Part shown: positions 1 through 10,420 of the stretch, piece after piece
Layout: the number at the start of each line of letters is the position of its first letter
Numbering within the stretch: the first letter of the stretch is position 1
Assembly: GCA_002049455.2 (NCBI GenBank)
Contig: KV918940.1
Location: 1-64,000, forward strand
Reading direction: 5' to 3'
DNA: 64,000 nucleotides
Origin: Porphyra umbilicalis
Taxonomy: Eukaryota; Rhodophyta; Bangiophyceae; Bangiales; Bangiaceae
Notes under the pieces: generated by a model
What the model saw: only the letters and a program-made list of their open reading frames with translations
Database searches by the model: none
What the model was told of the DNA's origin: nothing
Position numbers and translations under genes: made by a program

Positions 1-255
1 GCCAATGCGCTCGACGGCGACGGACAGCTCGGCCAGCTCCGTATCTTGCGACGCCATGAGCGTCGATTGGGTGGCGAGCTCCGCGTCGAGGAACCGCCCA
101 TTCTCCCGCGCCGTCGACGCGGCTAGGTCGTCCGCCCCGGGCGCGCCGCCCGGGCCGTTGTCGGCCGGCCGCCGGCCGACCGACGTCGAGCGCGCGCGCA
201 TGGGGATGAGGGCGTCGCCGGCGGCGGCACCTCCCCGGTCGTCTGGCCGCCTCCC

Positions 256-291
<36 letters not shown>

Positions 292-560
292 CCCCGCCAC
301 GCCGCGGAGGCGGGCGGCGAGGCCGTCCACAACCGCCCGGCGGCGCCCCACGTCCGCCGCCGAGAGGCCAAAGCGGGCGGGCGCGGCGGCGGCCACCTCC
401 ACGGCTCGCCGCAGGTCGTCAATGTCGGCGGTGGCCGACGCGAGGAGGGGGGGGGGGGGGCGCCGGCGGGCGCCGGCGGCTGCGCCTCGAGGGTCAAAAG
501 CGCCCGCTCCGCGTCCTCGCGGACGGCGTGGAAGGGGTCATCAATGGCGCCACGACCCAT
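1..560 (-). CDS. Qc-SNARE of the syntaxin-6/SYP61/TLG1 type, partial (C-terminus beyond window)
   Basis: Membrane-fusion SNARE of the trans-Golgi/endosome family. The start at 560 gives MGRGAIDDPFHAVREDAE, matching the DPF-x-x-V opening of syntaxin-6 N-terminal domains. Further on, LRRAVEVAAAAPARFGL resembles the third helix of that three-helix bundle, and ENGRFLDAELATQSTLMASQ followed by DTELAELSVAVERIG is the beginning of the Qc SNARE helix, which runs off the window at base 1. The transmembrane anchor is therefore not visible. The two halves lie in different frames, and the change occurs at a run of 14 G (447-460). I read this as an indel in the homopolymer, in the assembly or in the allele, rather than an intron, because no good splice pair is present. 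The family call rests on both halves agreeing in order and spacing. Confidence 0.72.
447..460. repeat. G14 homopolymer at SNARE frame break
   Basis: Fourteen consecutive G on the plus strand (C14 on the coding strand). The SNARE coding frame changes here, so this run is the most likely site of a one- or two-base error or slippage event. Confidence 0.8.
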
Positions 561-1784
561 GGTGTGGGGGGGGGAGGACGAAAGGGTAGGGAGACCAAAA
601 GGGAACAGTCGGCCAGAGGGTCGGGGGGCAGTGGGCGGGTCGGGTGGGGGAAGCGGTGGATAGGCTTCTGTTCAAACCGACACGACGGTTGTGAGAGGAC
701 GCGCCACGAGGGCAAAGTGTGTCGGCGATGGAAGGCGTTGGAGGTAGAGTCACGCCAGCGGTCGAGGGCAGAGTACGGCAGGCAGCAGGGAGTAGCGCCG
801 GCGAGCGTGACGCTCGTCCCCCAGACCAAACGTGCTTGGCGCACTCGGGATCGATGGAGCAAGCTTGGCTGTCTGCCGATGCCCAGCTGACAGCAAGACG
901 GAAAAAATTCGAGTTCTGAAACGTGGCTTACTAATACTGGATATCATACTAATCCAGTATGCATACGTGGTGCTAATCATGACATTGAGTGAATAGCACA
1001 TATTGCCTCTGGGAATTGGTCACCCACATGCAAGGACATTGCTTGTTCTCGCTAGAGTACTGTAGTGGAAGACAGGCGGATCTGCATGCGCAGGACGCGC
1101 GGCGGCTCAACGGGCTGCCCGCATCCATCCGCCGCCCGCACGCGTCCATTCCCAGCCTTGCGGCTCTGGGCCAGCCGCGGATAAGATTCATCTCCTGGGT
1201 TACCGCCTCCCACATCGCACGGCGCCGGGCCGTGGAGGCGCCGCACGACGGGTGGCCACGCCCGCCGCCTTTCCGGCGGCATCGCCGCGGGCGCGCCGCT
1301 GTGTGGGGGCGGCGACCGTGGAAGCACCGCGTCTCCGCGTCGGCGCGACCGCTGGTGTCCCGTCGAGGCCTTTGGGTGGCGGCCTGCCGCCGCCGCTGCC
1401 ACCCGTTTTGCACACTGTGGTGTGGTGGGGGCGAGCGACGGCCACCGGACGGTCCGGTGCCGCCGTTGCTGTGGCCGTCCCGGCTGCGGATGTGGGCTGT
1501 GGGGTAGGGGGGGGAGCTCGTTGCTCTACCGGTGGTCGTCTCTCTTTGGCGGGCCGATGCGCGGGACAGGGGTGGGGAATGCAGAGCGGGGTGGTGAGGG
1601 ACTGGCGTGCTGACGGGGGCGTATAAGAACCCCGCCTGTCCAGCCGCAGGGGTGAGAGTAGCCGATCCAACATCCGCATCTTCTCATCCTCACACGCACA
1701 CACCACCCACCACACCAACACAACACTCGCTCCATTACCATCTCTCGTCAAGCCCCCTCATCCCACCCAACCCTCTCCTTCACA
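561..1784. other. Divergent intergenic region between SNARE and one-helix protein genes
   Basis: No convincing gene. It holds the presumed 5' regions of both flanking divergent genes, an AT-richer patch around 900-1060 with a small 9-bp inverted repeat (934-942 and 952-960), and GC-rich low-complexity DNA before the TATA-like motif. The last 100 bases before the ATG are rich in CA dinucleotides, as expected of a 5' untranslated leader. Confidence 0.5.
1622..1629 (+). promoter_or_regulatory. Probable TATA box of the one-helix protein gene
   Basis: TATAAGAA stands alone in GC-rich DNA about 160 bases before the ATG at 1785. It leaves a CA-rich leader of plausible length, and position and sequence fit a core promoter. 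No transcription start data are available. Confidence 0.5.
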
Positions 1785-2138
1785 ATGGCGTTCGTCTCTG
1801 CCGTGTCCGTGGCCCCCCGGAGCGCGACCCGCTCCGCCGCCCTGTCGACGTCCTTCACCGGCGCCCGCGTGGCGGCCGCCCCCGTCGCGGCCGCCGCGAC
1901 GCTGACGATGAAGAAGGACCTGCCGCCCGTCAAGGAGAACAACTTTGGGGAGAAGGGGCTCGCCGCGCAGGGGTGGACCCGCTGGTCCGAGACGCTCAAC
2001 GGCCGCGGCGCGATGCTGGGCCTGCTCATCGGCTTTGCGACAGAGCAGCTGTCGCCGCAGCACCTGTCGATCTTTGAGCAGGTGCAGACGGTGGTGTCGG
2101 GGCCGGCGGGGCTCCTTGCCAAGTTCCTGACCGGCTAA
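1785..2138 (+). CDS. One-helix / high-light-inducible chlorophyll-binding protein, plastid-targeted
   Basis: 117-residue protein of the extended LHC superfamily (HLIP/OHP-like), expected in the thylakoid membrane where such proteins bind chlorophyll and carotenoid and protect the photosystems. The first ~45 residues are rich in Ala, Ser, Val and Arg with no acidic residue, a transit peptide ending near AAATLTMKKD. The mature part carries the LHC helix motif in WSETLNGRGAMLGLLIGFAT (E-x-x-N-G-R-x-A-M-x-G), with a single hydrophobic helix at about residues 65-85. There is only one such helix, so it is not a full LHC or ELIP. Single exon, stop TAA. The ATG is preceded by a CA-rich leader and a TATA-like box. 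The motif is diagnostic of the superfamily; the exact subgroup is not settled. Confidence 0.88.
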   Translation: MAFVSAVSVAPRSATRSAALSTSFTGARVAAAPVAAAATLTMKKDLPPVKENNFGEKGLAAQGWTRWSETLNGRGAMLGLLIGFATEQLSPQHLSIFEQVQTVVSGPAGLLAKFLTG

Positions 2139-3557
2139 GCCGCTGTGGGTCGATTCCATCGTGGCCACTCACCCACAATATTCCCTCTGGGCGCCGTCCG
2201 CAAGGCGCCGTGCCGTGCCTATTTGTTCTTCCCTGTGTCCGCTCTCCGACGCTGCCGTGTTGGGGCCAAGCAGGTGTCTTGGAGTGGGTCACTTCGACTG
2301 CTCGTGGTGGGTGACGCGTGTGTATATTTTGTAGGAGCGATGACCCGTGTCTATATAAACATCGACCGACCAATACTGCGACTCGTGCCGTGTGTGCCTT
2401 TTGTGCCCGGTTTAGTCATGTGGCGCGTACCACTGCCGCCTTGGGCTGGTGTGGGTGCACAGCTGCGCATAATCCTCACACTTCTTGATACATTGGAACA
2501 CTTGTTCACCATCACTTGTCATAACGCACCTGAATGGAGCAGACCATGCACGGGCCGGTGAGGATGGCGTGTCGTACATATGTTACATAGGCATGCGGAA
2601 AACGCCTTTGACGAGATGTGAGACGCTCGTACACTGCGCACGCAATGGATAGAAAGCAACGCTGTGTAAAATGAGGCGGTCGCCACTGACGCTGTCCGTG
2701 CGTTCTCATTCAGGAGCCAGAGAAAAACGAAGCCGAACCGAGGACAACTGGTGGCAGCACGAGCGAGCAACCCAGTCGACAGACCTACCCCGCCCCAACG
2801 CTCGAGACTGCAAAAACGACAGCGGGCAATGAGCAACTCGCCTCCGCAACCCGCAATGGACTGTCCAACAGATGGACGGACAAACACGACTTCCATCCAC
2901 CACTACCGGCCGCCACCCACTCCGAGCCCCCCCTATCTATCCCCGCCCCGACTTCCTCCCCCGCAGGGCACCCGAAAACGTCAATCAGTCGAGGCGGACG
3001 CCGCCACGTCTCCCCGCCGCAACGGCCTCGCAAAACGGCCCGCTCGACGCGTCGGCCCGCCACACCAATGGCCTTTGGTTGGTGACCGACGCCAGCGTCT
3101 TCGCCTCTGCCCGTGCCACGTGCGCCGTCGGTGGCGGGGCGGCGTCTGCCCCCAGGGCCGCCCGCCGCCGCCGCCACGCCGACGCGTGGCGCCAGCCGGC
3201 GGGCGGCCCCCCCACCCCCCCCCCCACGGGGCCACGTCACCCGCTGCGGCTGCTTGCACCCGCATCCGCACCGCCTTGAGTTTGTGCGCCCCCCCCCCCT
3301 CTGGGACCCGTGCCGCCGCAGCGCCGCTACCGTCCGCACCACGACGACCGTCGCCGGCAGGGACGCAACGTCCACGCGTCGGCCCAGCGGCGGCGCGCCA
3401 GCAGGTGGACACCGCCGCTCGCCAACCGGTAGCTGCGCGCCGAGATGGCCCTCTGGTGTGGCGACGCTGGGGGCGGCCACGCGGGCCTCCCCGGTTCCCC
3501 GCGCCGCCGCCACCCCACGGACGCGGGGCGCACCGGCGGCCAGGTCGGCGGTCCGCG
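2139..3557. other. Intergenic and GC-rich low-complexity DNA
   Basis: From 2139 to about 2940 the sequence is ordinary mixed-composition intergenic DNA with no recognisable gene. From about 2940 it becomes very GC-rich and open in several frames on both strands, with Ala/Arg/Pro-rich translations typical of compositional bias. The 3' part of the minus-strand secreted-protein gene described next may extend into it, but I cannot trace a frame with confidence. Confidence 0.4.
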
Positions 3558-4164
3558 TCACCGCCGGCACTGTAGACGCCGGCATGTGGGTAAGGGGGCC
3601 GTGCAGCGGCGGTGTGGCGCCAGCCGCCGCCGCCGCCGCTGCCGCCACCCGTGCGCCGCCACACGGGGAAACGAGGGCGGCGGCGCGGCGCCACGCCGAG
3701 CCGCCCCACCCCGCGCCCTGCCTGCTTGGCAGCCGCGGTGTGCGTGGCGGCTGACGGCTGCGCGCTGCGCTTGCTTGCGGGCGCCACCCCACCTCCCGGT
3801 GCTAGGGCGCTCCCGCGCCTCCCGCCCCCCCCTCCTGGTCGACCGCCGCGACCGCAGCGGCGGCGGTAACGGCGGCCGCCGCCGCCGTCGCCGCCTGCCG
3901 CGCGGCCGCCCGCCGCGTGCCGCGTCATTGGAGCGCGCCGCCGCCGCCCGCTTGCGCAGCGCCGCCGCCCACTTGCGGGCGCCGCGCGGGGCCCCGTCCG
4001 ACCCCACGCGCGCGCGGCGGCGCCCCCCCACCACGGGCGGTGGCGGCGTCACAGGGGCGCCCCGTCGCGGCGCGAGGCGCGGCGGTACGGTCGCCGCGGT
4101 CGGTGGGCGGGTCCCCCCTGCCCCCCAGTCGGCGTCCGTCAAACCACTGGCGGCGGCGGCCGCG

Positions 4165-4676
4165 TCACGGGCGCACCCCCTCCCCCCCCCCCCACGAGCA
4201 CGGCGGCACACCCACCGCCGCCGTCCACGAGCGGCACGCCACCCCCGGCGCGGCGGCGGCGGCTTGCACGAGCGCCGCGTGGAGGGCGCCGACGGCGCCG
4301 CCGCGCAGCGGCCGCCGCCCAATCCCCACCGCGGGGGGGGGGGGCACGCCGGTGGCGCCGTCCACGGGCGCACGGCGGCGGGGGTGGCGGCGGCGGGGGC
4401 GGGGGCACCCCCCACGCCCTCACCCCCGCCGCCGACGGCGTCGCCGAGCACCCGCCAGACGGCGGCGCCAATGCCGACACAAGCCACGGGGCTCGTCGAC
4501 GGCGCCGGCGGCGGTGCCGCCGCCGCCTCGGGCGCGGGCGCCCACCCGTCGGCGGCGCGCACGTCGACCGCCGAGCAGACGGTGAGGGCGGCGGTGCCGC
4601 CGCCGCCGCCCGACGCCGCGCCGCCGCCGTCGAGGTACAGGAGGGACACGGTCGGCGGTGCCGTCGCCGCCGCCGT

Positions 4677-4714
<38 letters not shown>

Positions 4715-5102
4715 GGGCCACCGAGCAGCACTCAACGACGCCGTTCAGCGGCAGGGGGTTGTCGCAGACCATGGCGCCGGCGGCCTCGTCCACGACAAAG
4801 CGGCCAAAGAGGAAGCCCCCGCAGCAGCGGCCGTCGGCGGGCGCGCGGCTGTCGACTTGCACGCGGAGCGTCACGCCATGGACGGTGGCGTACGGGAAGA
4901 GCTGGGGGGGGGGGGGGACCGGGCGGCGTCGGGAGCGCCCAGGCGGCGGAGGAGGGCAGGCGCCCAAAAACAGTGCCACGCAGAAGAGAACCGTGCCGTG
5001 TGAGCTGTGCTCGAGGGCAATCACTCTGGGCGCCGACCGTGTCCCTGCCGGCGACCTCCTCCCCCTCTCCACTGGTTGTTGGATGCATCCGGCACGTACC
5101 AT
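4165..5102 (-). CDS. Putative secreted protein with signal peptide; 3' end and frame uncertain
   Basis: Not recognised. A possible start is the ATG at 5102-5100, immediately followed by GTACGT, the donor sequence seen in other genes of this window. Splicing to 5009 (after CTCGAG) keeps phase 0 and yields MHSSHGTVLFCVALFLGA, a textbook signal peptide. The following ~150 residues look like a folded extracellular domain with several cysteines (FPYATVHGVTLRVQVDSRA, then RFVVDEAAGAMVCDNPLPL, then a CC pair). A G12 run at 4333-4344 probably shifts the frame; beyond it come GALHAALVQAAAAAPGVACR and a W-x(5)-PCSW pattern with faint resemblance to plant LRR N-terminal caps. Further downstream I cannot choose a frame. 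Function unknown. Confidence 0.38.
5010..5099 (-). other. Candidate 90-nt phase-0 intron directly after an ATG
   Basis: On the minus strand the donor GTACGT at 5099-5094 follows the ATG directly, and a candidate acceptor ends at 5010 (CCTCGAG). The interval is a multiple of three with no in-frame stop, so spliced and unspliced forms share a frame. Only the spliced form puts the hydrophobic signal segment near the N-terminus. The acceptor is GAG rather than CAG or TAG, which weakens the case. Confidence 0.35.
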
Positions 5103-5366
5103 GGAATAGACGATCGCCAAGCGTGTGCCGTCCGGCGCCGCCAAGGTTGTCGTAAAGCCCACCGCCTGCGCGAGGCAGGCACTCGATAAGCCCGAGAGCA
5201 GAGGCCGCCACGCGGTGGCGTGGCAATGGCGTCGAGCGGTTTCCTGGTCCCACGACCCGCCGACGAGCCCCCCAGCCGTCGCATGACCTTGTGGGGGGTG
5301 GCACCGCCCGTCGTTGCTGCGGCAGTCCGTACCGTAGCCGCTCCCACCGCCGCCGCGGGCGGTGGG

Positions 5367-5702
5367 CTAGCGACGGTTGGCGGTGGCTTGCGCGTCAATG
5401 AGCCCGGGGCAACCAAATGGTGGCTGCCGCGACCGCGGCGTTGCGGCCAGCTTTGGCGACGCGGCGGTGATGGATGTGGTCGCCCGCGCGGCGGCCGCCG
5501 ACGTGAGCGCCACCAACTGCGCCTGCGCCGTCACCCTGACCGCGCGCGGCGTGCGCACCGTCAAGGGCCTCCCCGCCTTGTGCGTGTACGAGTAGGAGTG
5601 TGTCCTCTCCGCGCCCGTCACGCTCCTCGCGGGCGGCTTTGACGGGGCGGCGGCACAACGGGCAAAGTCGCCCGGCAGCGCCGCAAGGATGTCAGGGCAC
5701 AA
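5367..5702 (-). CDS. Hypothetical open frame, possibly a further exon of a secreted protein
   Basis: A 111-codon open frame beginning MCPDILAALPGDFARCAAAP. It contains THKAGRPLTVRTPRAVRVTA, a beta-strand-like pattern broadly similar in style to the secreted gene just downstream on the same strand. The opposite strand is also open here, so coding status is uncertain. No family recognised. Confidence 0.2.
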   Translation of the reverse strand: MCPDILAALPGDFARCAAAPSKPPARSVTGAERTHSYSYTHKAGRPLTVRTPRAVRVTAQAQLVALTSAAAARATTSITAASPKLAATPRSRQPPFGCPGLIDAQATANRR

Positions 5703-7437
5703 CGTCGGCGGCGGCGGTGCCGCGTGAGCTCGCCGCCGTCATCTCCGTGTGTTGAAAGCAACTCCCCGCTTCGTACGATTTCTGACGCGCCCCTCCACGC
5801 GACGGGGCGGGAGTCGCTGCGGTCCGTGCCGACCGCCAAGCCGCTGTTGACGCTCTCCTTCTTGGGGGATTGGCGCACGTTTGGTCGCACCCCTCCCCCG
5901 GGCCGGGGGGAGCCCCCTCCGCGGTGGCGGTGGCGGGAGCATCCCGAGCCGCCACCCATCCCTCACCCGCACGGTCTCCATGGGGGGGGGACCTCCGCAA
6001 CGGCAACGCGACGCGCCGTCGGCACCGCCGCGCCGCGGTGCCGGCCCGCGTCGACCAGGTCGGCGCGTAGACGTTGCGCCGCGCCGCGGCGGAGGGGGTG
6101 GCCAAGGACGCGGCCCCGCCGCGCGTGCCCCTCGCCGACGCGCCACTGGTCGCCGGGCGCCCGCGCGCCCGCTGGCGCCGTTTGCCGCCCCCAGTCGTTT
6201 GGAAAAGAGTGGGATCCTGAGGAAACACTCTGTTTGAATTCAGTGGCTCGCTGGCTGTTCCCAATCGTTCCATACAGTCAATCCTCGATGATGGCCCACC
6301 CCTACGGCACGAATTGCACCTGCCAGCACTATTGCCACAGCCAGTTTTGAAGGCTACTTCATCAACAATCGTGACCAGAAGCTGCCCTCCTGATGCGATC
6401 AATGCAGGTCGGTCTCTTAAATGGTGCTCAGAGCCTTGCGCGACGTGAGAATGTGCCTTGATCGCCTCTCTGGGGGCGATCGTCGGTCGACTCGTTAAAG
6501 GCCCACCTGTGCCTATACCGGGTGTGACAAGGTCGGGGATTGACTGTACACTGGAGATAGTGAGATGAACACGTGCGGTTGGCATTGGACAGCTGACCTC
6601 TGACACGGGCCGCCAACGCTCGGACAGGCTCCTTGCTGTACCCTCGTATTAGAGCTCCCCCGGCTGTCGCCCTGTCGGAGGCCGCGTGCCATAATGATGG
6701 AGCGGGCCCGACGTGTTGCTTCGAGGGGCGCAGTTGTGTCCGGCGTCGCCACGCAAGACGACGACTCTGTCCAAGCATAAAAGGCACATCACCGGAGGAC
6801 ACGAGGGCCGTGGTGCCTCTCCTTCTCACCTCCACCCCACTGGCCGCCCACTCTCCTGCCCCCCGTTCTCCACTTCGTGCTTGTACGTGCTTGCAGCTCG
6901 TCTACGTACGCCCTGCTGCGGCCTCCCTCTGGCCACCATTAGCGCTGCTTGCTCGGACCTGCCCGCCGTCCCTCCCCGCCCGTCGTTTGGCGACCATGGG
7001 CCCGTGGACCAAGGCCACCGCCCCCCGGCTGCGACAAAGACGGTCGTGACCGCCGCTCCGCCAGCCGCTTCGTCGTCCAAGACGACGAAGAAATCCCAAT
7101 GTTGCATCATCGCCTGGGGGCGCGGCCTCCTGACATCTGGGTCCTCCAAGGCGGCGCCCAAGCGTGTCGAGTATTGACGCCCGCTGCAGGCGACAAGACC
7201 GCCGCGTAAGGGACGTGCTTCGTACCGGCCACTGGTCTCGTCACCCCTCCTATCAAGGACAAGGGTTGCGGTCGTGGCCAAATTCTTCAAGAGGGGATGA
7301 TGCTGAGTATGCAGATGCGGTGCACTGTGGGTGACATGCTCCGTGAACATTGTGCATTGAAAAAAAGCATGCTGCATTGCAAACGATACGCATGGCCTGG
7401 TGTGTGGGCTCTCTCCGCCGCTTTCCACGCCGCGCCT
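5703..7437. other. Stretch without a supported gene
   Basis: GC-rich to about 6200, then a less GC-rich segment (6200-6800), then mixed composition. Short open frames exist on both strands; the plus-strand one ending at 7177 (tail TTKKSQCCIIAWGRGLL) looks slightly protein-like but has no plausible start or relatives that I recognise. No repeat structure noticed. Confidence 0.4.
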
Positions 7438-9561
7438 CTACGCCCTTACCCACCGTGCAGCCGCCAGCACCCCCCACACCGCCAACACCCCCCCACACAA
7501 CAGCGCCGCGCGGCGGCGCTCCGCCGCCACCGCCGCCGGCATCGAGCCGAGCCACCAATCAAAGCGGCGACCGACGTGCGCCCAGAGGCGCCCGCGCCGC
7601 GCGTGGCCGACGAGGCGCCCGCCGTCGACGGCCCACAGCACGGCCCCGGCTTCGAGCGCCGCCGCCACGGTGCCGACGCACCCACTCGGCGGCAGCCGCA
7701 CGCGGCCGTCGGCCACCGCGTCGCGACGGGGGCGCGCGGTCACGGCGCCCGCCAGCGCAACGTCGACGGCGACCACGGCGGCGGCGGCGGAGAGCGCCTC
7801 GGCCACCCCACCCCCACCGCGGGCGGCGACCCACACGGGCGCCGCGGCGGCGACCAGGAGCAGCAGCTCGGGCCCATTCGGCAACGACCGGTACGTGTGG
7901 GCGGGGAGCAGGTCTGCCAGCCGCCCGTCCCCCGCGGACCACCCCGCAAAGTGGCGGTAGCAGCGGCGTCCGCCCGCCCACCACGGGTGGACGACCACCG
8001 CCGCGGGCACGGATACCAGGGGCCACGCGGCGGACCCGCCGTCGGCGGCCGCCGACGCCAGGCGGGCGCACACGAGGACGTCCTCCCCCCCCCCCCCGCC
8101 GGCGCGTCCGTGTCAAACGGGTCGACGCCGAGCGCGTCGGCGGGCAACAGCAGGTTGGCGGTCACACCCCACGGGACGGTCGGCGCGTCGGCGGCGGCGC
8201 CGAAAAAGTAGACGAGGCGCGTGACGACGAGCGCCGCCGTAAAGGCGGTCGTCGCTGGCGGGAAGCGCACGAGCCCCGCGTACGCGCGGCGGGGGGGGGC
8301 GGCGGCGGCGCCCCCCCGCCCCCCCCCCCCGCGCCGCCGCCGCCGCCGCCGCGTCGGCGGCCGACGCGGCGAGCGCGTCGGCATAGGCGACGAGGAGGCC
8401 CGGCTCGGGGATGACGTCATCGTCCAAAAACAGCACGTGCGGGGCGGCGGCTTCGGCGAGCCCCCGGTTGCGCGACGCGCTCACCCCCACGTTGCGGGCA
8501 TTGACGCGCACGCGCACGCGGCGGCGGGCGGTCGCCCACAGCTCGGCTTCGAGGGCAACGACGGCCGGCACGCGCGGGTGGTCGGGGTTGTCAACAATGA
8601 TGATAAAGGTGGTGGCGGCCGCCCGCGGGGGGAGGGGCAGACTGCAAATGGGGCGGATGAACGTCGGGTCGACCCGCCAGCAGGGGACAACCACGTCCAT
8701 GCGCGGCACGGGGGGGGGCGCCACCCCGTCGCGGTGCGACAGGTAGGAGCGCAGGGTGGCCTCGTCCCGTTCGAGCGCCGCCGCCATGCCGCTGCGGCCG
8801 CCGGCGGGGCACCGGCGGGCGTAGCGTGGCGGCGTCGCGTCGGCCCTGACGGCGTTGCCCCCAACCGTGTTGGCAACCGTAAAGTCCGTCGCAAAGGTCG
8901 CCGCGCCGAGGCGCGCGTAGAGCTCCCACAGGTACGGGTCCCCGCCTTGGTTGGCGCCGTCAAACTCGGGCGGTAGGAGGCGCCCCGCAAACGCCCCCAC
9001 GTGCGACGCGTGGACGACGGGAAAGGTGGGGAAGCCCGGGAAGGTCTCGTCGACGGCCGCCACGACGCCAGCGTCACGGGGGGCCCCCGCCGCTGCTGTC
9101 GCCGCAAAGTCGGCGACGAGGGAGTCCCCCCAGGCGCGGGCGGGGCCCCGCACCGCCACATCGTCGCCCAAGAGGAGGAGGTACGTCGGCGGCGGCGGTG
9201 GCGGCGGTGGGGCGCCGTCGGCGAGCGCCGGCGGAGGGGGCGCCTCCACGGCGGCGGCCGCGAGCGCATTCCACATGGCACAGAGGCGGCCGGTGAGCGG
9301 CGGCGCAAAGGTTAGGCGCGACGCGCGCAGGCCGACCGCCGCAAAGGGCGCCAACGCCGCGTCGCCGCTGAGCGCCGCGTCGTCAGCGTCGACGCCGACC
9401 GTGACGGTGACGGTGTGGTCCACGCCGACGGCGGCCAGGGCGGCCGCCAGGGTGTCGAGGCGGCGCACCAGCGCGTCGACGGCGGCGCAGCCGGGGGGGG
9501 CGTAGGGCGCGCCCGCCGCGGGGCGGGAGGTGACTGGGAGGAGGATGGCAAAGACGGCCAT
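7438..9561 (-). CDS. Family-2-type glycosyltransferase with two GT-A-like segments; frame broken at two G/C runs
   Basis: The product probably transfers a sugar from a nucleotide-sugar donor, in the secretory system or at a membrane. I chose the ATG at 9561 (MAVFAILLPVTSRP) because it opens directly on the first beta strand; an upstream ATG at 9642 is possible. The N-terminal segment has the acidic motif YLLLLGDDVAVRGPA and the pattern HASHVGAFAGRLLPPEFDG. A second unit begins at MDVVVPCWRVDPTFIRPICS and has the classic GT2 features RNVGVSASRNRG and HVLFLDDDVIPEPG. The frame then shifts at a 12-base run (8319-8330) into RFPPATTAFTAALVVTRLVY, and again at a 13-base run (8085-8097) into a C-terminal part with hydrophobic segments such as GPELLLLVAAAAPVWVAA. 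The stop is TAG at 7438. All three segments join without overlap, so this is one gene. The specific donor and acceptor cannot be told. Confidence 0.68.
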
Positions 9562-9906
9562 GGCGCGCCGCCACCGCGTGTCGTCCACAGGGGGAAGGGG
9601 GATCGGGGAGGATGGTGACAAGAAAGACAGCGGCGGAGGCAATGACCACAGGCGCTGGCCTTTTTGTACTATGGCGTGCCTGGGAGAGGGGGTCGGTCAG
9701 GCCGCCAGCCGACGTAGGCACGTGAAGAGACGGCCGGCCATGGCTGGCCGGCCAGCCACCACCGGCCCATTCGTACGTCCAACTGCATGGGCGCAGGGGG
9801 CTTGGCAAGCCGCAATCGTAGGGCCTTCCATCGTACGGGTCTCGCCGCTACTCCCGGAGCCACCAGCGCCGATACGTAGACCGAGGGGAGAGGAAGGAAG
9901 CATATT

Positions 9907-10037
9907 ATTGTGCTTCTCACAAAAACTGGATCCGCAACATTCGCTTCAGCATCGTGAACCGCCCCCTGAGCCAATGAAACAGTGATTTTGCAACGGAAGC
10001 TGATGCACCAAGGTCCAGTTTTTGTGAGAAGCACAAT
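9907..10037. mobile_element. 131-bp MITE-like element with 24-bp terminal inverted repeats and 7-bp flanking duplication
   Basis: The 24 bases at 9907-9930 (starting ATTGTGCTTCTCACAAAAAC) are repeated perfectly and inverted at 10014-10037. Immediately outside, GCATATT occurs at both 9900-9906 and 10038-10044, as expected of a target-site duplication. The interior (83 bases) has no coding capacity and contains a weaker internal inverted similarity. Size and structure fit a non-autonomous DNA transposon. Seven bases is not the standard length for hAT (8), Mutator (about 9) or PIF (3), so the superfamily is left open. It lies between the glycosyltransferase and MND1. Confidence 0.75.
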
Positions 10038-10420
10038 GCATATTTTAATAGATCCCCGCGTGGCTCAACCTGACAGCCGTCGTCGGCATTTGGTCGGCCG
10101 CTCGGGCCACCTTGGCCCGGCCAGTCTCATTCAAAACGACCGGAAAGGAGCCGACAGAGCCAGGAAGTGCTGTAATCCAGCGCTTCCCCGCCTCCGCAGA
10201 CGCCACCCCCGCCCCTGGCCGCCGCCCCCGCCGATGCCCACCACCCACCCTACTGCCGCTGCCCCCGCCTCCAGCCGCCGCCTTCTCCCCGGGCCGTCGC
10301 CACCGCCGCTGGCCGCCACCCACCCTGCTTTTGCCGCCCCCGCCGCTGGCGCGCTGCCCCATCTGCCGCCTGTTTACGATCGACTGCAACCTCGCTTGAA
10401 CCGCTCCTGGTGGCGGCGCC

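Noticed and set aside
4165-4365. Plant-type leucine-rich-repeat protein N-terminal cap (ALHAALV ... W ... PCSWGG)
   Set aside because: No leucine-rich repeats follow in any frame, and the segment is flanked by uncertain frame shifts.
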